Shown: positions 6,406 through 7,194 of the stretch, piece after piece
Layout of the letters: each line of letters opens with the position of its first letter
How positions within the stretch are numbered: the first letter of the stretch is position 1
NCBI GenBank assembly: GCA_024645155.1
Contig: JAHEGF010000168.1
Coordinates: forward strand, 1-7,194
DNA from: Phyllobacteriaceae bacterium
GTDB lineage: Bacteria > Pseudomonadota > Alphaproteobacteria > Rhizobiales > Rhizobiaceae
DNA: 7,194 nucleotides
Direction: 5' to 3'
Translations under genes and position numbers: made by a program
Notes under the pieces: generated by a model
Told to the model about the DNA's origin: nothing
The model's database searches: none
The model's input: only the letters and a program-made list of their open reading frames with translations

Positions 6406-7194
6406 TTAGACCGGTTCGCGGCGCAACACAAGGCAGGCGTTTTGCCCGCCAAATCCAAACGAGTTGGACAATACCGTTGCGATATCCGCAACACGCGCCA
6501 CATTCGGCACGACATCCAGCTCGATTGCCGGGTCCGGATTGTCGTAGTTGATGGTCGGCGGAATGACCCCGTTGCGCATTGTCAGGACGGATATCGCGGC
6601 TTCAATGGCACCAGAAGCCGAAAGCGTATGCCCGATCATCGACTTGTTGGATGAAACCGGTATCGAGGCGATCTGGTTCCCGAATACCGTCGACAGCGAC
6701 AGGAACTCCATCTTGTCGTTTTCAGGCGTGGATGTGCCATGTGCATTGATATAGGTGATGTCCTGCGGTGTCATACCCGCGTCGTCCAATGCTGCGCGCA
6801 CGGTTGCAATCGCAGGTGCGCCGTCCGGGCTTGAGCGGGTTCGGTGAAAGAAATCGGCCTTCTCGCCGCAGCCGCTGACGACAGCCAGTATCTCCGCACC
6901 CCTTGCAACTGCGCTGTCGAGCGCTTCCAGGACCAGGGCAGCCGATCCCTCCGCAAGCACAAATCCGTCGCGGTCCTTCGAAAATGGTTTAGATGCCTTT
7001 TGCGGATCGTCATTTTGCGTAGAAAGTGCCGATAACAGCGAGAAACGGATCAGTGCCTCGGCACTTGCAGACCCATCGGCGCCAATGGAAACAGCACGAT
7101 CGCATTCACCGCGCCGGATTGCTTCCACGCCCATCTGAATGGCTGTCGTTCCCGAAGCGCAGGCAGTCGACAACGTTACGGGAAGCCCGGAAAA
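6406..7194 (-). CDS. fabF1XL: FabF-type beta-ketoacyl-ACP synthase of the VLCFA locus (5' partial)
   Basis: The C-terminal 262 residues of a condensing enzyme that joins malonyl-ACP to an acyl chain, here probably for elongation of the lipid A VLCFA on AcpXL. The reading frame is open to the right edge; the first visible residues FSGLPVTL lead directly into the active site STACASG. The Cys-His-His triad is complete: Cys12, His152 (NAHGTSTPENDK) and His189 (SNKSMIGH, with Lys184). KPFSKDRDGF and the glycine-rich NSFGFGGQNA near the C-terminus are further FabF signatures. Full-length FabF proteins are about 420 residues with the Cys near 160, so roughly 150 residues lie beyond the window. The TTG at 7173 is not a start, since it lies inside the active-site block. 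The XL assignment, and 'F1' rather than 'F2', comes from gene order next to adh2XL and lpxXL, as in rhizobia; the sequence alone would only support FabF. Confidence 0.82.
   Translation of the reverse strand, partial: FSGLPVTLSTACASGTTAIQMGVEAIRRGECDRAVSIGADGSASAEALIRFSLLSALSTQNDDPQKASKPFSKDRDGFVLAEGSAALVLEALDSAVARGAEILAVVSGCGEKADFFHRTRSSPDGAPAIATVRAALDDAGMTPQDITYINAHGTSTPENDKMEFLSLSTVFGNQIASIPVSSNKSMIGHTLSASGAIEAAISVLTMRNGVIPPTINYDNPDPAIELDVVPNVARVADIATVLSNSFGFGGQNACLVLRREPV

Noticed and set aside
7171..7173. TTG at 7173 as the start of the FabF gene
   Set aside because: It lies seven codons inside an open frame that continues to the window edge, right at the active-site cysteine block. A functional condensing enzyme needs about 150 more residues upstream.

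Overview
The window suggests an alphaproteobacterium of the Rhizobiales (Hyphomicrobiales) type with moderate-to-high GC. Two gene blocks support this. One is an alphaproteobacterial-style SoeABC sulfite dehydrogenase. The other is the tail of the acpXL-lpxXL locus, which builds and attaches the very-long-chain fatty acid (VLCFA, typically 27-hydroxyoctacosanoate) of rhizobial lipid A. The genus cannot be fixed from the sequence alone.

Left half, plus strand (1-4345): soeA (5' end outside the window), soeB and soeC form a tightly packed operon. soeA and soeB overlap by one base and soeB and soeC are one base apart. They encode a molybdopterin catalytic subunit, a four-cluster [4Fe-4S] electron-transfer subunit and an eight-helix DmsC/NrfD-like membrane anchor. 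The inferred job is cytoplasmic oxidation of sulfite to sulfate, with electrons passed to the membrane quinone pool.

Right half, minus strand (4352-7194, read right to left): a FabF-type beta-ketoacyl-ACP synthase (5' end outside the window), a medium-chain dehydrogenase/reductase (adh2XL-type) and the lipid A acyltransferase lpxXL. Gaps are 38 and 15 bases, so this looks like one transcript. The synthase extends the chain on a dedicated carrier (AcpXL, expected outside the window), the reductase presumably acts on a chain intermediate, and LpxXL transfers the finished chain to lipid A.

The two operons converge with only 6 bases between their stop codons. The window is almost entirely coding. 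I see no tRNA, rRNA, mobile element, CRISPR array, clear promoter or strong terminator. I do not find a previously undescribed system. The points most worth a second look are the loss of all catalytic-zinc ligands in the 'alcohol dehydrogenase', the six-proline run near its N-terminus, and the compact convergent junction.
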